Below, one piece after another: positions 45,383 through 55,954 of a stretch of DNA of 64,000 nt; position 1 is the first letter of the stretch, and the number at the start of each line of letters is the position of its first letter. Source of the stretch: Corynespora cassiicola (Eukaryota; Ascomycota; Dothideomycetes; Pleosporales; Corynesporascaceae); assembly GCA_022059125.1 (NCBI GenBank), contig JAEUWY010000002.1, positions 1,364,001-1,428,000 of the forward strand. The letters run 5' to 3'. Made by a program: the position numbers and the translations under genes. The notes beneath the pieces are model-generated. The model ran no database searches and was not told the DNA's origin. It saw only the letters and a list, made by a program, of their open reading frames with translations.

Positions 45383-47308
45383 ATGGTCCGCATCACTACC
45401 TGGAACGTGAACGGTATCCGCAATCCGTTTGGCTACCAGCCATGGCGCGAGAGCCGCTCGTTCAGCACTATGTTCGATATTCTTGAGGCCGACATCGTTA
45501 TCATGCAGGAGCTCAAGATTCAAAAGAAGGACTTGCGTGACGACATGGTCTTGGTCCCCGGCTGGGACTGTTACTTCAGCCTGCCTCAGCACAAGAAAGG
45601 TAAAGCACATTATCTTGGCCTGCTATTATAATTTAAGGGTCATTCGCTGAATCTGATGTGCTTACATGCCTTTCCAGGGTATTCCGGCGTAGGCATATAC
45701 ACGCGCCAGTCAGCATGCGCCCCCGTGAAGGCCGAGGAGGGCCTGTTAGGCATTTTGACTCCGTCGGGCTCGTCGACGTCGTACAGGGATCTTCCTGACA
45801 AAGAGAGTATTGGCGGCTATCTGACGCCTACTCAGGTTGCAGATCTCGGTGTAGACCCAGTCTATCTGGACTCCGAGGGCCGCTGCTTGGTGTTGGAGTT
45901 CCCAGCTTTCGTTCTCTTCGGCGTCTACAGCCCCGCGAACAGCAATGGACAACGAGACGATTTCCGCTTTGGTTTCCTCGCTGCTCTTGAGACACGCATT
46001 CGTAATCTGGTCAAGAAGGGCAAGCGCGTCATCTTGACAGGTGATCTCAATATCACACGCGAATTAATCGACTCCGCTAGAACGGACGAGCACATGCGCC
46101 AAGAGGGTATTACAACAGATGAATTCTTCAATTCGCCGAGCAGACGCATATTCAACCAGCTTGTGGAGCACAGCACAGTAATCGGTGCTCGTGACGAGGG
46201 CAGGGAGGAACCTGTGCTTTGGGACATTTGCAGAGAGTTCCACCCGAATCGCGCAGGCATGTTCACTCATTGGGAGCAGAAGATCAATGCACGTCCGGGG
46301 AACTTTGGCTCGCGCATAGACTTCATTCTCTGTAGCATCGATATGAGAGAATGGTTTTCTGATTCGAATATCCAAGAAGGACTTATGGGCTCCGATCACT
46401 GTCCTGTATACGCAACAACCAAGCACATAGTAGAGTGCTGCAACGAGCAGGTTCACATGGTTGATATAATGAACCCACCGGGCATGTTTAAAGACGGTAA
46501 GCGTGTAAGGGAATACAGTGCGACAAAAGACCCTCTTCCCATATCTGGAAAACTCTTACCAGAGTTTGATAAACGCAGGAGCATCAAGGACATGTTCAAA
46601 AGGGGCTCGGTCATGTCATCAACTAAAGCCGTGGCGGTGTCTTCATTGGAAACACAGCCCACACTGTCGCCTTCGACAGCTATCAAAGCTGGAATGGAAG
46701 CTTCCGAAACTCTTGAGTATACTTACCCTCCAACAACAAAACCAACGAAACCTCCCAATTATCCAGAAAAGCGCCATCTTTCTTCATATTCCTCAAGTAG
46801 ACCTTTCAAGCGCAACAAACCCACCGCGAGCTGCTCAAACGCCCTGGGCACCGAGAAAGGCCAAAAGTCTCTTAAGGGGTTCTTCGTACCCAAACCGGCC
46901 ACTGAGTCAGCAGCTCTTTCCATGCGAGTAACCTCCCCATCTCCTTCCCAGAGTCCTTTGCGCGCTGCCTACACCACTGAAGTCGCCATAGACTCAGCTG
47001 TCCCCGCCAAAGATAAACCACTATCCGCACCAAAAGATGTATCTTCCAACTTCGAGTCCTTCATTGATCCTGAGACCTCTCGCGATGGCTGGTCGAAGCT
47101 CTTTACAAAGAAATCACCCCCGCGCTGCGAGCACGAAGAACCTTGCATCAAACTCACAACGAAGAAAGCGGGTGTGAACTGTGGTCGTCAATTCTGGATC
47201 TGCCCGCGGCCAATTGGACCATCTGGCCAAAAGGAATCGGGATCTCAGTGGCGATGCGGCACTTTTATTTGGGCAAGCGATTGGAACTCAAGTGGGAAGG
47301 GCGAGTAA
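45383..47308 (+). CDS. APN2: AP endonuclease 2 (DNA lyase, Apn2)
   Basis: Class II abasic-site endonuclease/3'-phosphodiesterase of base excision repair (exonuclease III family), nuclear. Two exons (45383-45599, 45678-47308) give 615 aa. The catalytic domain occupies ~1-360: TWNVNGIRNPFG, IVIMQELKIQKKD (metal-binding Glu), YSPANSNGQRDDFR, ILTGDLNIT, NFGSRIDFIL and GSDHCPVYA (active-site His). A disordered linker contains QKSLKGFF at ~468-475, a good PCNA-interacting box. A C-terminal zf-GRF zinc finger (C556, then CGRQFWIC and the WRCGTFIWA end) completes the Apn2 architecture. The start ATG follows a short leader. Its position beside MAT1-1-1 is the standard ascomycete arrangement. Confidence 0.97.
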
Positions 47309-48250
47309 ATAGGCTTAAAGCTCGATAAATTTAGACTGAGAGCGCTATGATGGAGTTGATGCTACCCAGTATTTACTACATCATGCTAGTAATTCATGGA
47401 TCTACCTTCTTCAGGCTTGTTTACCTTTTGCGTATGGTCAACGCTGATAATTTCTGACGACAGAAGCGAAATTCGCGGCGCGTAAGCCGTGGAAGAGACC
47501 TGTGGTTTCTGTAGGGATAATTTTGCATGCTATATAATATAGATTTATTGTGGGACCTTATGACGCATCTGAACTTCCGGTTGTCTCGTATTGGCTGACA
47601 ATAGAAGCTTGGGGAGTTGTTGCACCTGAAGAATGGAACATGGGCAGACAGCCAATACAGCTTGTTTTACAATCACAGCTTCACTATTCTGTGCACGGGT
47701 ACTTTTTAGAAGATCGTAATCAGAGTTTGTATCTGCAGTAAAGCATCCAGAACCTCCAGGGGGTTAACCGGTCGCACAGATACCGGCAAGCTAACCATGA
47801 CCAATAAACCATTCGAACCGATATAGGAGCTAGGACCTCGGGGGGTCAACTGAATGCACATAAATGAGAAAAAAATTCATTTTGAAAGCCAGAATCATAG
47901 TCGGGGCCTCCAGGGGGTCAACCGAATGATGATGGCGAAGGAAAGAACAAAGAAACCAGCAGTCGTAGGAAGGTAGGCCCGAGGGGGGATATTCATGAAT
48001 GCCGTGAACAAAGGAAATTTTTGGAGTGTGCAAATGCCCGAGAAAGACCTTTGACCAATACCGTAGAGATGAGACTCAATGAATTTCCATGAGGTGAATA
48101 GCTGGGTAGCTAGTGTTGTCGAATCAAAGGTGAAGGAATGGGTATCGCAAGAAATCCGGAAAAGCCGTGAACGCCACTGATGGAGCCTATGAGCTGAAAT
48201 TCATGACCTGGGTATAGAACGCCGACACTGAAGCGTATAGGTGATGTTTA
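47309..48250. other. Intergenic region APN2-MAT1-1-1
   Basis: These 942 bp lie between convergent gene ends and probably include one edge of the MAT idiomorph. The region contains a degenerate ~71-bp tandem repeat (listed separately) and AT-rich stretches. A 63-codon frame at 47550-47741 has no recognisable content. No second mating-type gene was found here. Confidence 0.6.
47753..48050. repeat. Degenerate ~71-bp tandem repeat, 3-4 units
   Basis: A head motif, CCTCCAGGGGGTCAACCGAA, or a variant of it recurs at 47753, 47836, 47907 and (most diverged) about 47978. The spacings are 83, 71 and 71 bases. Units two and three also share a GAAA-CCAG-A-TC-TAG-like second half. The copies are eroded, so the boundaries are approximate. 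Confidence 0.6.
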
Positions 48251-49386
48251 TCAATAGCCGTTTGATGGATCGAATGGAGGTAGGGTAGCACTCTCATCTG
48301 CACCAACCCGGAAAGCGCTCCAGTCAACTGGCATATTGTTCAAAGGCTGATTGAAGTTGAAGTCATTTGGTAAGATCGTGTTGTTGTAGGAGTCAGTCAT
48401 TGTGTTGAAGAGGGCCTCTGACAACTCTCTGTGATGAGCGTCGACGCCTTGAACGAAGGTCTCATCAAGAGGCAGGTCAGCTCTTCCAGTAGCATGTGCA
48501 TAGGCGATCTCTTCCTGCAACTCTGGTGCGCGGCCAATGTCTCTCATGTCCTGTCGCTTAGCCCGACGCTGGTTCTTCGCGGCAACACGCTTGTTGTGGA
48601 CATGTACTTCTGTCGCTATCGTGGTCTTATCCGGTGGGTTCATTCCAACGGGAGTGTTGAGAGATTGACCGAGGAAGGTTGGCGAGGTAATATTCATGTC
48701 AAGGACATAGGGCTCAGCAAAGCCCGTTGACTTGCAGTAACTGATGATATCCTCGACAGACAATCCTGTGGCTGCAACTCCAGTACCAACTGACTTCGGC
48801 GGAGGATTGGACACACGATGGACAGATGGGTTCCCATCAACGTAGCCAAACTCCCATCCAAGGCAATCAAGGTATGATTCCGGTGAAGGAATCTGGAGGT
48901 ACGGGCAAACGATGGCGAGGTAATCGTTGAGAGGTGCATCGTTCTTGCCGATTTGATCCCGGATTTTGGACCAGGCCTTCGTCAACAAGATCCAGAGAGT
49001 CATGTTCGGATCTGAGTTCCAAATGTTACTCATGGGCCTCGATAGCTTCTTCATCGCATGTGATTTGAAGGCGGGAATGTCGAGGTAATAGCCTGTGATT
49101 TCGTCAGTGTACTGTAATGCAAATATGATAAGTGAGACATACATCGAAATCCAACGAATGCGTTGAGTGCCTTTTTCGCCTTCGCCCTAGTCTCTGTGCG
49201 TCCAGAATTGCCCGGAGCCGCCTGTAGGAGCGACCGAGTCAATGCGGCTGCTGCCGCAGGCTCTCTGATGGCCTGTACCAGCCGCGCCATTTGGGCGGTG
49301 GTGCGGGATGTAAGAAACGACGCGATCTCGTCAGGGCCTGGAGCCCTGTGGACCGTCATCGAGGTAGATTGGTTCATAGATGCCAT
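48251..49386 (-). CDS. MAT1-1-1: Mating-type protein MAT1-1-1 (alpha-box)
   Basis: Alpha-box transcription factor that sets MAT1-1 mating identity and controls pheromone and fertilisation genes. Two exons (49386-49143, 49092-48251) give 361 aa. The alpha box is at ~68-135: KAKKALNAFVGFRCYYLDIP, PMSNIWNSDPNMTLWILLTK and AWSKIRDQIGK. The single 50-nt intron falls inside the box (after FVGFR), the conserved intron position in Pezizomycotina, and splicing restores FRCYY. The middle has NDYLAIVCPYLQIPSPESYL and CLGWEFGYVDGNPSVHRV; the C-terminus is Asn-rich and less conserved. The start ATG gives MASMNQSTS; an in-frame ATG lies three codons later. Flanking APN2 and APC5 confirm the locus. There is no HMG-box gene in the interval, so this is the MAT1-1 idiomorph. 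Confidence 0.95.
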
Positions 49387-49801
49387 AATGAGGTGTCTCG
49401 GGTTCTTTGTTGTCAAAAGTTGAAAGGACCCGTACGCTTGCGATCTGTCGAAGAGTTGGACAAAGAGGTGGGGTGGAGAGGAAAGGTTTTGGTTAAGGGC
49501 AAGTGAGAGACATTTTAAATAGGTGGCGCCGTCGCAGCTTCCGTTTGCCAAGCCGCCATGTCAGTGCATTCACCGCTGGCTCGTGCGTTCACCGTTGCCT
49601 TTACTTTAAAAGATTCAACGAGCAGGCACTTCACTTCAAACGACTTTCACAACTTAAAATATAGTGTACCCCTTGCTGCGGAGTGGTGCTTGGCCTAAGA
49701 CTTTATGGTTCTGTGCAGCAAGGGTTGGCCAGGAAACAAAGGGGCAGAAGGGTGCAGCGTGACGCTAACTCAACTCAGCACATTGCTTATCTAATATACA
49801 C
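49387..49801. promoter_or_regulatory. MAT1-1-1 upstream region
   Basis: A 415-bp interval between the MAT1-1-1 start and the APC5 stop. It should carry the MAT promoter and is likely near the second idiomorph edge. It is AT-rich with a TTAAAATATAG stretch near 49655. No second ORF of MAT type is seen. Confidence 0.5.
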
Positions 49802-52423
49802 CTACTCCCCGCCATTGGTTCTGGATTGAGCCTCCTCCCATACTCGATTGTGATTCTGTGCCCACTCTTCTGACAGATGATCGTCCCCGCGCAACTTTGC
49901 AATCATAGCTTTTTTCATGAGCTGATCGCACTCGCCATCGAGGTCTTCAATCTTTTTGTAATCTACCAACAAATCAGCGAAGCCAACACTAATGAGTACG
50001 ACCCAAGGGAAAACTTACGAGCACGAGATCTGTCAATATACATTTCAGCGCGAGTGACATTTGCCGCACGCATTCGGGCTCCCTGTGATGTTGAGGTATC
50101 AGCTATCCCAGCAAGACCCATGTACGAGTCGGCGATGTGGGAGTACAAGGTGGCGGTAAGCATATAGTCAGTATACTCTAAGGACTGTGACGACAAGTTA
50201 ACATGGTCCTGGCAATGCCAATGGATGGGGCAACTATACCTGGGGGATGACAGCATGTAATAGCTGGGTTGCAGCCGAGAATTCCCCGATTTGGTTCAGA
50301 ATATTGGCTAGCATACCAGTGGCCACCCACAGACTAGGCATCAGTCTCGCCTTGAACGCTACGCTTGCGGCACGCAAAGCTACACTAAACCCCCGCTCTG
50401 GCCTACCGGCCTTACGGAAAAGGTCTGATTTCGCAATTAAAGTCATGACACGGTAGGCTAAGTCTGCACCCTCTTCCTTCAACGTCGCAGAGAGGGTCTC
50501 GATGACGCTGAATGCCTCGGAAAACTCCCCTAGAGAGACAAGATATTGTATACGAGCTTCTGTGAGGAGGAAAGAGAACTCAGGGTCCATTGCGGGGTCT
50601 GGCTTTAGTGAAGATAGCAGTGCCTTGCAAGCAGACCAATCAGTCCTGAGCCTGTTAGTACAATTAAACAAGAAGCAGTAAAATAAACCCTCTCACCTAT
50701 GAATGGCACGATTCAACTTAACGAGGCCAGTGCAAAAGAAGAGAGACTGGTGGAATTTGAGAGATCGGTGTAATGAGGAGTCCACAGATTCCAGTAGACT
50801 AAGAGCATCATTATACTTTCCGCCCTGCATTGCCTGGAAGACTCTCAATATCATAACTTAAGCTTTGGTCGATCATCTTACTAAGAATGCTAACCGACAG
50901 GTCGCCCGAATGCGCTCATCGATAGGACAACTGTCGCTGTAGCAATGAAGTAGCAGCTCGCAATGAACGCTTGCGAGGTGCCGAATTCCCAGACGCGAAT
51001 AGAGTGCTGTCAAGAGAAGCATATGACTTCCGTGGTTGTTTATGTTCTCTCTGATGTTCAGATGGGATGCTTGGTACATATGCTCAAGGGAACGGGGAAT
51101 GGCTTCACCCTATAGTTCTCTCATCAGCGCCCCGCCAGGTACTTCAGAAGATTTTCTGCTTACTGTCGCCAAGCAAAGTTTGGCTTCATTGAGTAACGTG
51201 GCACTCAGGAGATTGTACATCTTTGTCTCCTTCGCCTTTGTCTTCAGAAATGTTAATCCGTCCCGCTCCGAGCCTAGCATGCCCATGTAGCCTGCCCCCT
51301 TCATCTGCCTAGGATAGGCCTTGCTCATGTGATTTAGCCAACTAAGACTGAAGTTGAGGCATGTCATGTCTTGGTTCTCTCGAGCCGTGGAGATCGTCTC
51401 GTTGATGGCGGCGATGGCCTCGCCGTAACAGCCAAAGTCTGCCTGTAGGATGGCCATATGGAGAAGGGCATACTGGTAATGAATCTTCTCTCGAGTTTGC
51501 ATTGCATAGTCGTAGTATCTGTGTAAATGATCGAATGCCGAAGTGTAGTCTCCTGCTTTCCAAGAATCGAAAAACTTCACTAGATGAGACTGACGAAGGC
51601 CATTACCGGGATGGCCCAGCATACCACGGAGTCGTATTCTCATATTTTCGGGCACGCGACATCCCAGACCTGAGATTTTTAGTTAAGAATTTGGACAAAG
51701 ATGGATAGACTCACGCTGCAATTTGTCCAGTTGGAATTCCAACATGCGGTCAAAGTCATCCACACTCATATTTTGGTCTTCTCCTTCTTTTGCCAAATCA
51801 CCATATGCGACATCATAAAGGCTATCCCCAGGGCATAAACTCATCTCTGCAGCATTTCTGTCAACACCAGATGATGCCAAACCAGCAAGACGCTTCGTCC
51901 ATTGGGAAGTCGGTGCTCGGTATTTGATAAATTCGGACCAGAGTTTCATGGAATCATCGAATTGTAACCTCGTGAACTCTAGTTTCGTCTTCCTGACAAA
52001 CACGCCCAAGGGTGACGTCTTCGAAAGGATAACTTGATCCTGCAAATCTCCCGAAGAAACATCCGGGCTCGGTTGCTTAGGACGGACCAAGAGCTGGTCA
52101 ATGTTGTCGAACAAATCATTCAATGCATCGAAGGAATTAATCTCCCACATGTGCTTGAGAAAGACATCCATAAGCGTGCGGCCTGGCATTCCAGAAGCGT
52201 GGCTGTGGAGAACATTGTCGAAAGCCTCGATGGACAATGATCGGCTGTGTTCATCGGAAGAGTGAGCGGCGCGCGCATACGATACAGCCGGGGGAATGCT
52301 GAACGAGACAATAAAGGACAAAATGGGTATCTTGGCGGATGGCGGAAAGTCCGAATTGCAGTAGAGCTTGACCAGGACAAGGAGGCTAATTTTCTGAGCA
52401 GTGAGGTACCGAGGCATTGCCAT
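49802..52423 (-). CDS. APC5: Anaphase-promoting complex subunit 5
   Basis: Scaffold subunit of the APC/C ubiquitin ligase, which triggers anaphase and mitotic exit in the nucleus. Seven exons (52423-51715, 51669-51164, 51109-50882, 50833-50697, 50651-50240, 50184-50019, 49962-49802) give 772 aa with every junction in phase. The protein is helical throughout with TPR-like repeats. Typical APC5 stretches are YLTAQKISLLVLVKLYC (N-terminus), YQYALLHMAILQADFGCYGE and FSLSWLNHM (the TPR core), GEAIPRSLEHMYQASHLN across intron 2, and YTDYMLTATLYSHIADSYMG near the C-terminus. The last exon ends LSEEWAQNHNRVWEEAQSRT. The annotation rests on these motifs and on the location next to MAT, where APC5 commonly lies in ascomycetes. 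The exon 3-4 join is the least certain. Confidence 0.9.
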
Positions 52424-52909
52424 ATTGAGGGTGGTGGGCGATGGTGCTGCGGGAAACTTGGTGGCGTGTGAAGACCCTGTGAACCCTGGCTGGGATCTTT
52501 TTAGTCGCCTATTCGGCGAAGCGGAAAACGACCTATGTGTACCTCAATTCTGGTAGATGTCATACATCCCGTCGCATCGGTGGGTTGAAGTGGGATGTTT
52601 GTCAATAGCTAGCTAGTTCTGGTGGGGTTAAGAGAGGCCCCGGCCTAGAGACGCGGAGTCAGGTGACATGGCGATTTTGTGATGTCCCAATGCAGCGAGT
52701 GTTGCCGACTCGACTCGATTTGGGATCGTCGCTTTCCTGTCTCGCAACACGAGAATAGTAGCAGACCGAGGCTCTACGATCGGTTGTGGCGATAGTTTGA
52801 GTGTGCCAAGACGACACCGAATGATAATATGTACACGTTTTTCACATTGCGCCACTTGAACATGCATTCGTTGTCTATGTTTAACACCAGAAGCACCCGT
52901 CACAGAGGA
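52424..52909. other. Intergenic region APC5-CIA30
   Basis: This is the promoter of APC5 (-) and the 3' flank of CIA30 (-). No additional gene is visible. Confidence 0.65.
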
Positions 52910-53772
52910 CTAAGGCGTGATTTCATTGATCCGGTCCTTCTCTGGTAAGTGAGGCTTACTGAACTCCTTCTGCCGAGAAGACGACATTGGCAGCCCTGTG
53001 ATCTCGCCTTGCACACCCTGGAGGATGTGGTCATCTCGACCAGCGTTTGTTGCCCATACACGGCTAATGCTCAAGTCATACGGCCCTGGTATTCTATCTA
53101 TGAGACCAATTCCAACCGTGCGCACCTTTTGTGTTAACATTTCACGTTGAGGCTCTACTACCTGGCCGTGATTTGTGCGCACAAACTCGCTCCACTTGAT
53201 CAGTATCGTCTCCCATTCCCCTGGTGTTTTCGAATACAGCCGGTGCTGGTGAATATCGGTCGGCACAATCGACTCAGTCTGGACGTTGACGAAGTATTTG
53301 CGGCCGTCTGATTTGAACTGGATCGCGAGGTAATTGTACATTGAGACGTCCCAAAGGGATTTGCCGAATATCGTGAAGCCTCGATCCAAAGTCCGCCATG
53401 CAGCATAACCTGTCCTCTGGATGTGGGGCTGGTCCCGCGGCAATTCAATCGAGATGTTACCGTGAAATCGTGCATGCGGCGGCGCATCCTGGGTCTCAGG
53501 ATGGAAGTCGAGGTTTGCAGTGGAGAATCCGCCAATGTCCTTGTCACTCATGCGTTTGCAACTGGCAAGGTCGTCTTGCTTGTCGAAAAGGATGAGCGGG
53601 AAAGGCTTCGTCGGCGTGTTCAGCCCTTCAAACTTGAGCGCTGCGCGTGGTCAGCATGACTACAAAGAGTGGGTGGAATAACTTGGGGCTCACCGAAGCT
53701 GGAGAGGCGCTTGAACTCGTCGAGGCTGCGCTTGAAGAAGCCCGGGGCCAGGCACCGTGGCGAGGGGTGCAT
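52910..53772 (-). CDS. CIA30: Complex I intermediate-associated protein 30 (CIA30)
   Basis: Mitochondrial assembly chaperone for NADH:ubiquinone oxidoreductase; it binds assembly intermediates and is absent from the mature complex. Two exons (53772-53694, 53640-52910) give 269 aa. Exon 1 encodes MHPSPRCLAPGFFKRSLDEF, a basic, mitochondrial-type N-terminus. The CIA30 domain follows: PLILFDKQDDLASCKRMSDK, GGFSTANLDFHPE, GYAAWRTLDRGFTIFGKSLW, DVSMYNYLAIQFKSDGRKYF, EWETILIKWSEFV and VRTVGIGLIDRIPGPYDLSI. This order of beta-sandwich segments is typical. CIA30 is a known MAT-flanking gene in Botryosphaeriales. It is divergent from the mitochondrial carrier. Confidence 0.93.
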
Positions 53773-54141
53773 GGCTGCGGTATGCAATCAGTTGCCGGAT
53801 CTATGGAGTCAAGAGCGAGAGCTGCAAATGGAATCAGGCAAACATCTGGATCCTAATGTCACGTCAATGCCCACAGTGGTCGTCGCCATGACGAAACGCG
53901 GAGGAGCCGCGGCATTCTCCTTTCGCCGGGCGCTAGCCGCTTTGGGCCGGGCATCTAAATTTCTCGATGATGCCTCCAGCGCTCCGCTCGTACTCCATTC
54001 TTTCGCCATCCTCCTCGCTAGCTTTCCACCAACCAACCCATACGTAAATAAGACTTTTAATCTGTACTTGTAGATAAATTCGATTTCTTCCCGCTTCTTA
54101 CACCCTAATCTACGCTTGCGCTTTGTGCGCATTCGTCGTAA
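53773..54141. promoter_or_regulatory. CIA30-carrier divergent promoter region
   Basis: A 369-bp interval between two genes for mitochondrial proteins, CIA30 (-) and the RIM2-like carrier (+). Co-regulation is possible but not shown by any motif I can assign. Confidence 0.5.
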
Positions 54142-55403
54142 ATGACACTCGAACAAGCCGCCCAGCCTCGAGGGCTTCGAAACGACAGCAATCCCTTCCG
54201 ACAAACTCTGCCCCCGCAGTCGCGCGAGATCGGGGAAGTCATTCTACCAAAACAGGCAGAAGGCGCGCCGGTAGCAGCACAGGGTTCACCTTTCGCCAGA
54301 TCATGGGCGCATCTTGTTGCAGGCGGGTAAGGAGCTTGACCCTGCTAAGCGCCCATCTACCACGGCCCAGAATCGCTGACAAGAAAATAGACTGGGTGGT
54401 ATGGCTTCGGCGACCTTGACGGCACCCCTCGATGTTCTCAAGACCCGCCTCCAATCAACGTATTACCAGCAGCACCTGGTTGCCGCTCGCGCCGCACGTG
54501 GCCTGCCTCCCATCGAGACTATGTCTTTCGCACGAAGCTCACTGCTCCATATTCGAGAAACGGGCGAGATCCTTTGGCAAGTCCCTAAAGCTGAAGGTTG
54601 GAGGGCACTTTTCAAAGGACTGGGGCCAAACTTGATTGGTGTGGTCCCGGCACGTGCGATCAACTTCTACGTTTATGGCAACGGCAAGAGAATCATCAGC
54701 ACATACTTCAACAATGGCCAGGAGGCTGCTTGGGTACATCTCAGTGCGGCAGCGTGCGCTGGAATTGTGACAGGAACTGCAACCAATCCGATATGGCTGG
54801 TCAAGACTCGACTGCAGCTAGATAAGCAAACGCACGCCGACGGGAGAGGACGCCAATACAAAAATGCGCTTGACTGCACCATGCAGACCATCCGCAAGGA
54901 GGGTATTTCTGGTCTTTACAGGGGGCTCACTGCAAGCTACCTCGGTGTAACTGAAAGCACGCTTCAGTGGACTTTGTACGAACAAATGAAGTTGTCTTTG
55001 GCTCGACGAGAAGAGAGGATTGTAGCTAGTGGAAGGCCGCGAACACTTTGGGATGATACAGTGGCTTGGACTGGAAAGATATCGGCAGCCGGGACAGCCA
55101 AGTTTGTGGCTGCCTTGATCACGTATCCTCACGAGGTAACTGTCATCTCCGTAGAGCATTCAATGGGCTTGCTGACTCTGATAGGTCGTTCGCACACGAC
55201 TGCGACAAGCGCCAATGGAGAATGGCCAATTGAAATATACCGGCCTCGTACAATGTTTCAGTCTAGTATTCAAAGAAGAGGGTATGGCAGCTCTTTATGG
55301 CGGGCTGGTTCCCCACATGCTGCGCGTGGTACCGAGCGCTGCTATCATGTTTGGCACGTACGAAGGAGTTCTCAAGCTTTTGGGGACGAGCAGTAACATG
55401 TAG
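54142..55403 (+). CDS. RIM2: Mitochondrial carrier, pyrimidine nucleotide (Rim2-like)
   Basis: Inner-membrane carrier of the SLC25 family, closest to yeast Rim2 and human SLC25A33/A36, which exchange pyrimidine nucleotides for mitochondrial DNA and RNA synthesis. Three exons (54142-54326, 54391-55135, 55185-55403) give 382 aa. Three Solcar repeats carry the Px[DE]xx[KR] or variant signatures PLDVLKTRLQ (repeat 1), PIWLVKTRLQ (repeat 2) and PHEVVRTRLR (repeat 3, restored across the last intron). WAHLVAGGLGGMASATLTAP across intron 1 is the first helix; NPIWLVKTRLQLDK and GLYRGLTASYLGVTESTLQW are characteristic of this subgroup. A hydrophilic N-terminal extension of ~50 residues precedes the first repeat. 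The substrate assignment follows family resemblance only. Confidence 0.93.
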
Positions 55404-55954
55404 ACGGGACCATGCGACATGCTCTGATGTATTAACAGCATTGTAACGGAAAAGGGATTGCATGCATATGGCGTTCATCTTTCTCAGGCTTAGATGGCCT
55501 TTGTCGTTTTCGGACATACCCACTCAAAAAATTCTGTACCATACCATGTATACTAGCAGTGGGATCTGCAAGGAAATCGACTCTACGGTAGAATGTGGCA
55601 CTAGGCTGGCCGCAATTTACAGCATGTACAAACGTAACCTTTCATACGTGCAGCAGCAGCAGCTTGTTTTGGAAAGTAAATCTAAACTGGCTGAGAGATT
55701 GTTACCAAGTGTTTGCGACTCGTGCCATATTTTGCTTCTTTCAAACGCATCGACGTTAATGTTTTTGCACCAGCAGAAATGCGCGGTATCCGAGTACCTA
55801 CCAGGTGGGTAGGTACTTAGGGGCCTGTTGCGGAGGTTCCAGCGGCGCCCCCGAGCCTTACGTAAGCCGAAATCTCGAACCAGCAAACCACAACCCTCGA
55901 GCAGTTACGCGCTCCGCCAGCTCGCCATCAAGTCCGCCTAACTACACGCGCACG
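55404..55954. other. Intergenic region upstream of mL45-like gene
   Basis: This is the 3' flank of the carrier and promoter of the next gene. It contains the near-perfect palindrome listed separately. No gene is seen. Confidence 0.6.
55794..55816. repeat. 9-bp inverted repeat GTACCTACC...GGTAGGTAC
   Basis: Perfect 9-base arms surround a 5-base centre, ~140 bases before the mL45-like start codon. The same TACCTAGGTA-type core occurs at 816-825 and 12712-12721, and a related TACCTACCTAG occurs at 24831-24841. It could be a factor-binding palindrome or a common genomic short repeat. Confidence 0.7.

Noticed and set aside
47309..49801. A second mating-type gene (HMG-box MAT1-2-1 or MAT1-1-4) in the APN2-APC5 interval
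   Set aside because: All frames in the two gaps were read; none has an HMG box or exceeds ~65 plausible codons.
49877..50167. 96-codon plus-strand frame near APC5
   Set aside because: The minus strand here encodes the last two APC5 exons with in-phase splicing; the plus frame is a shadow.
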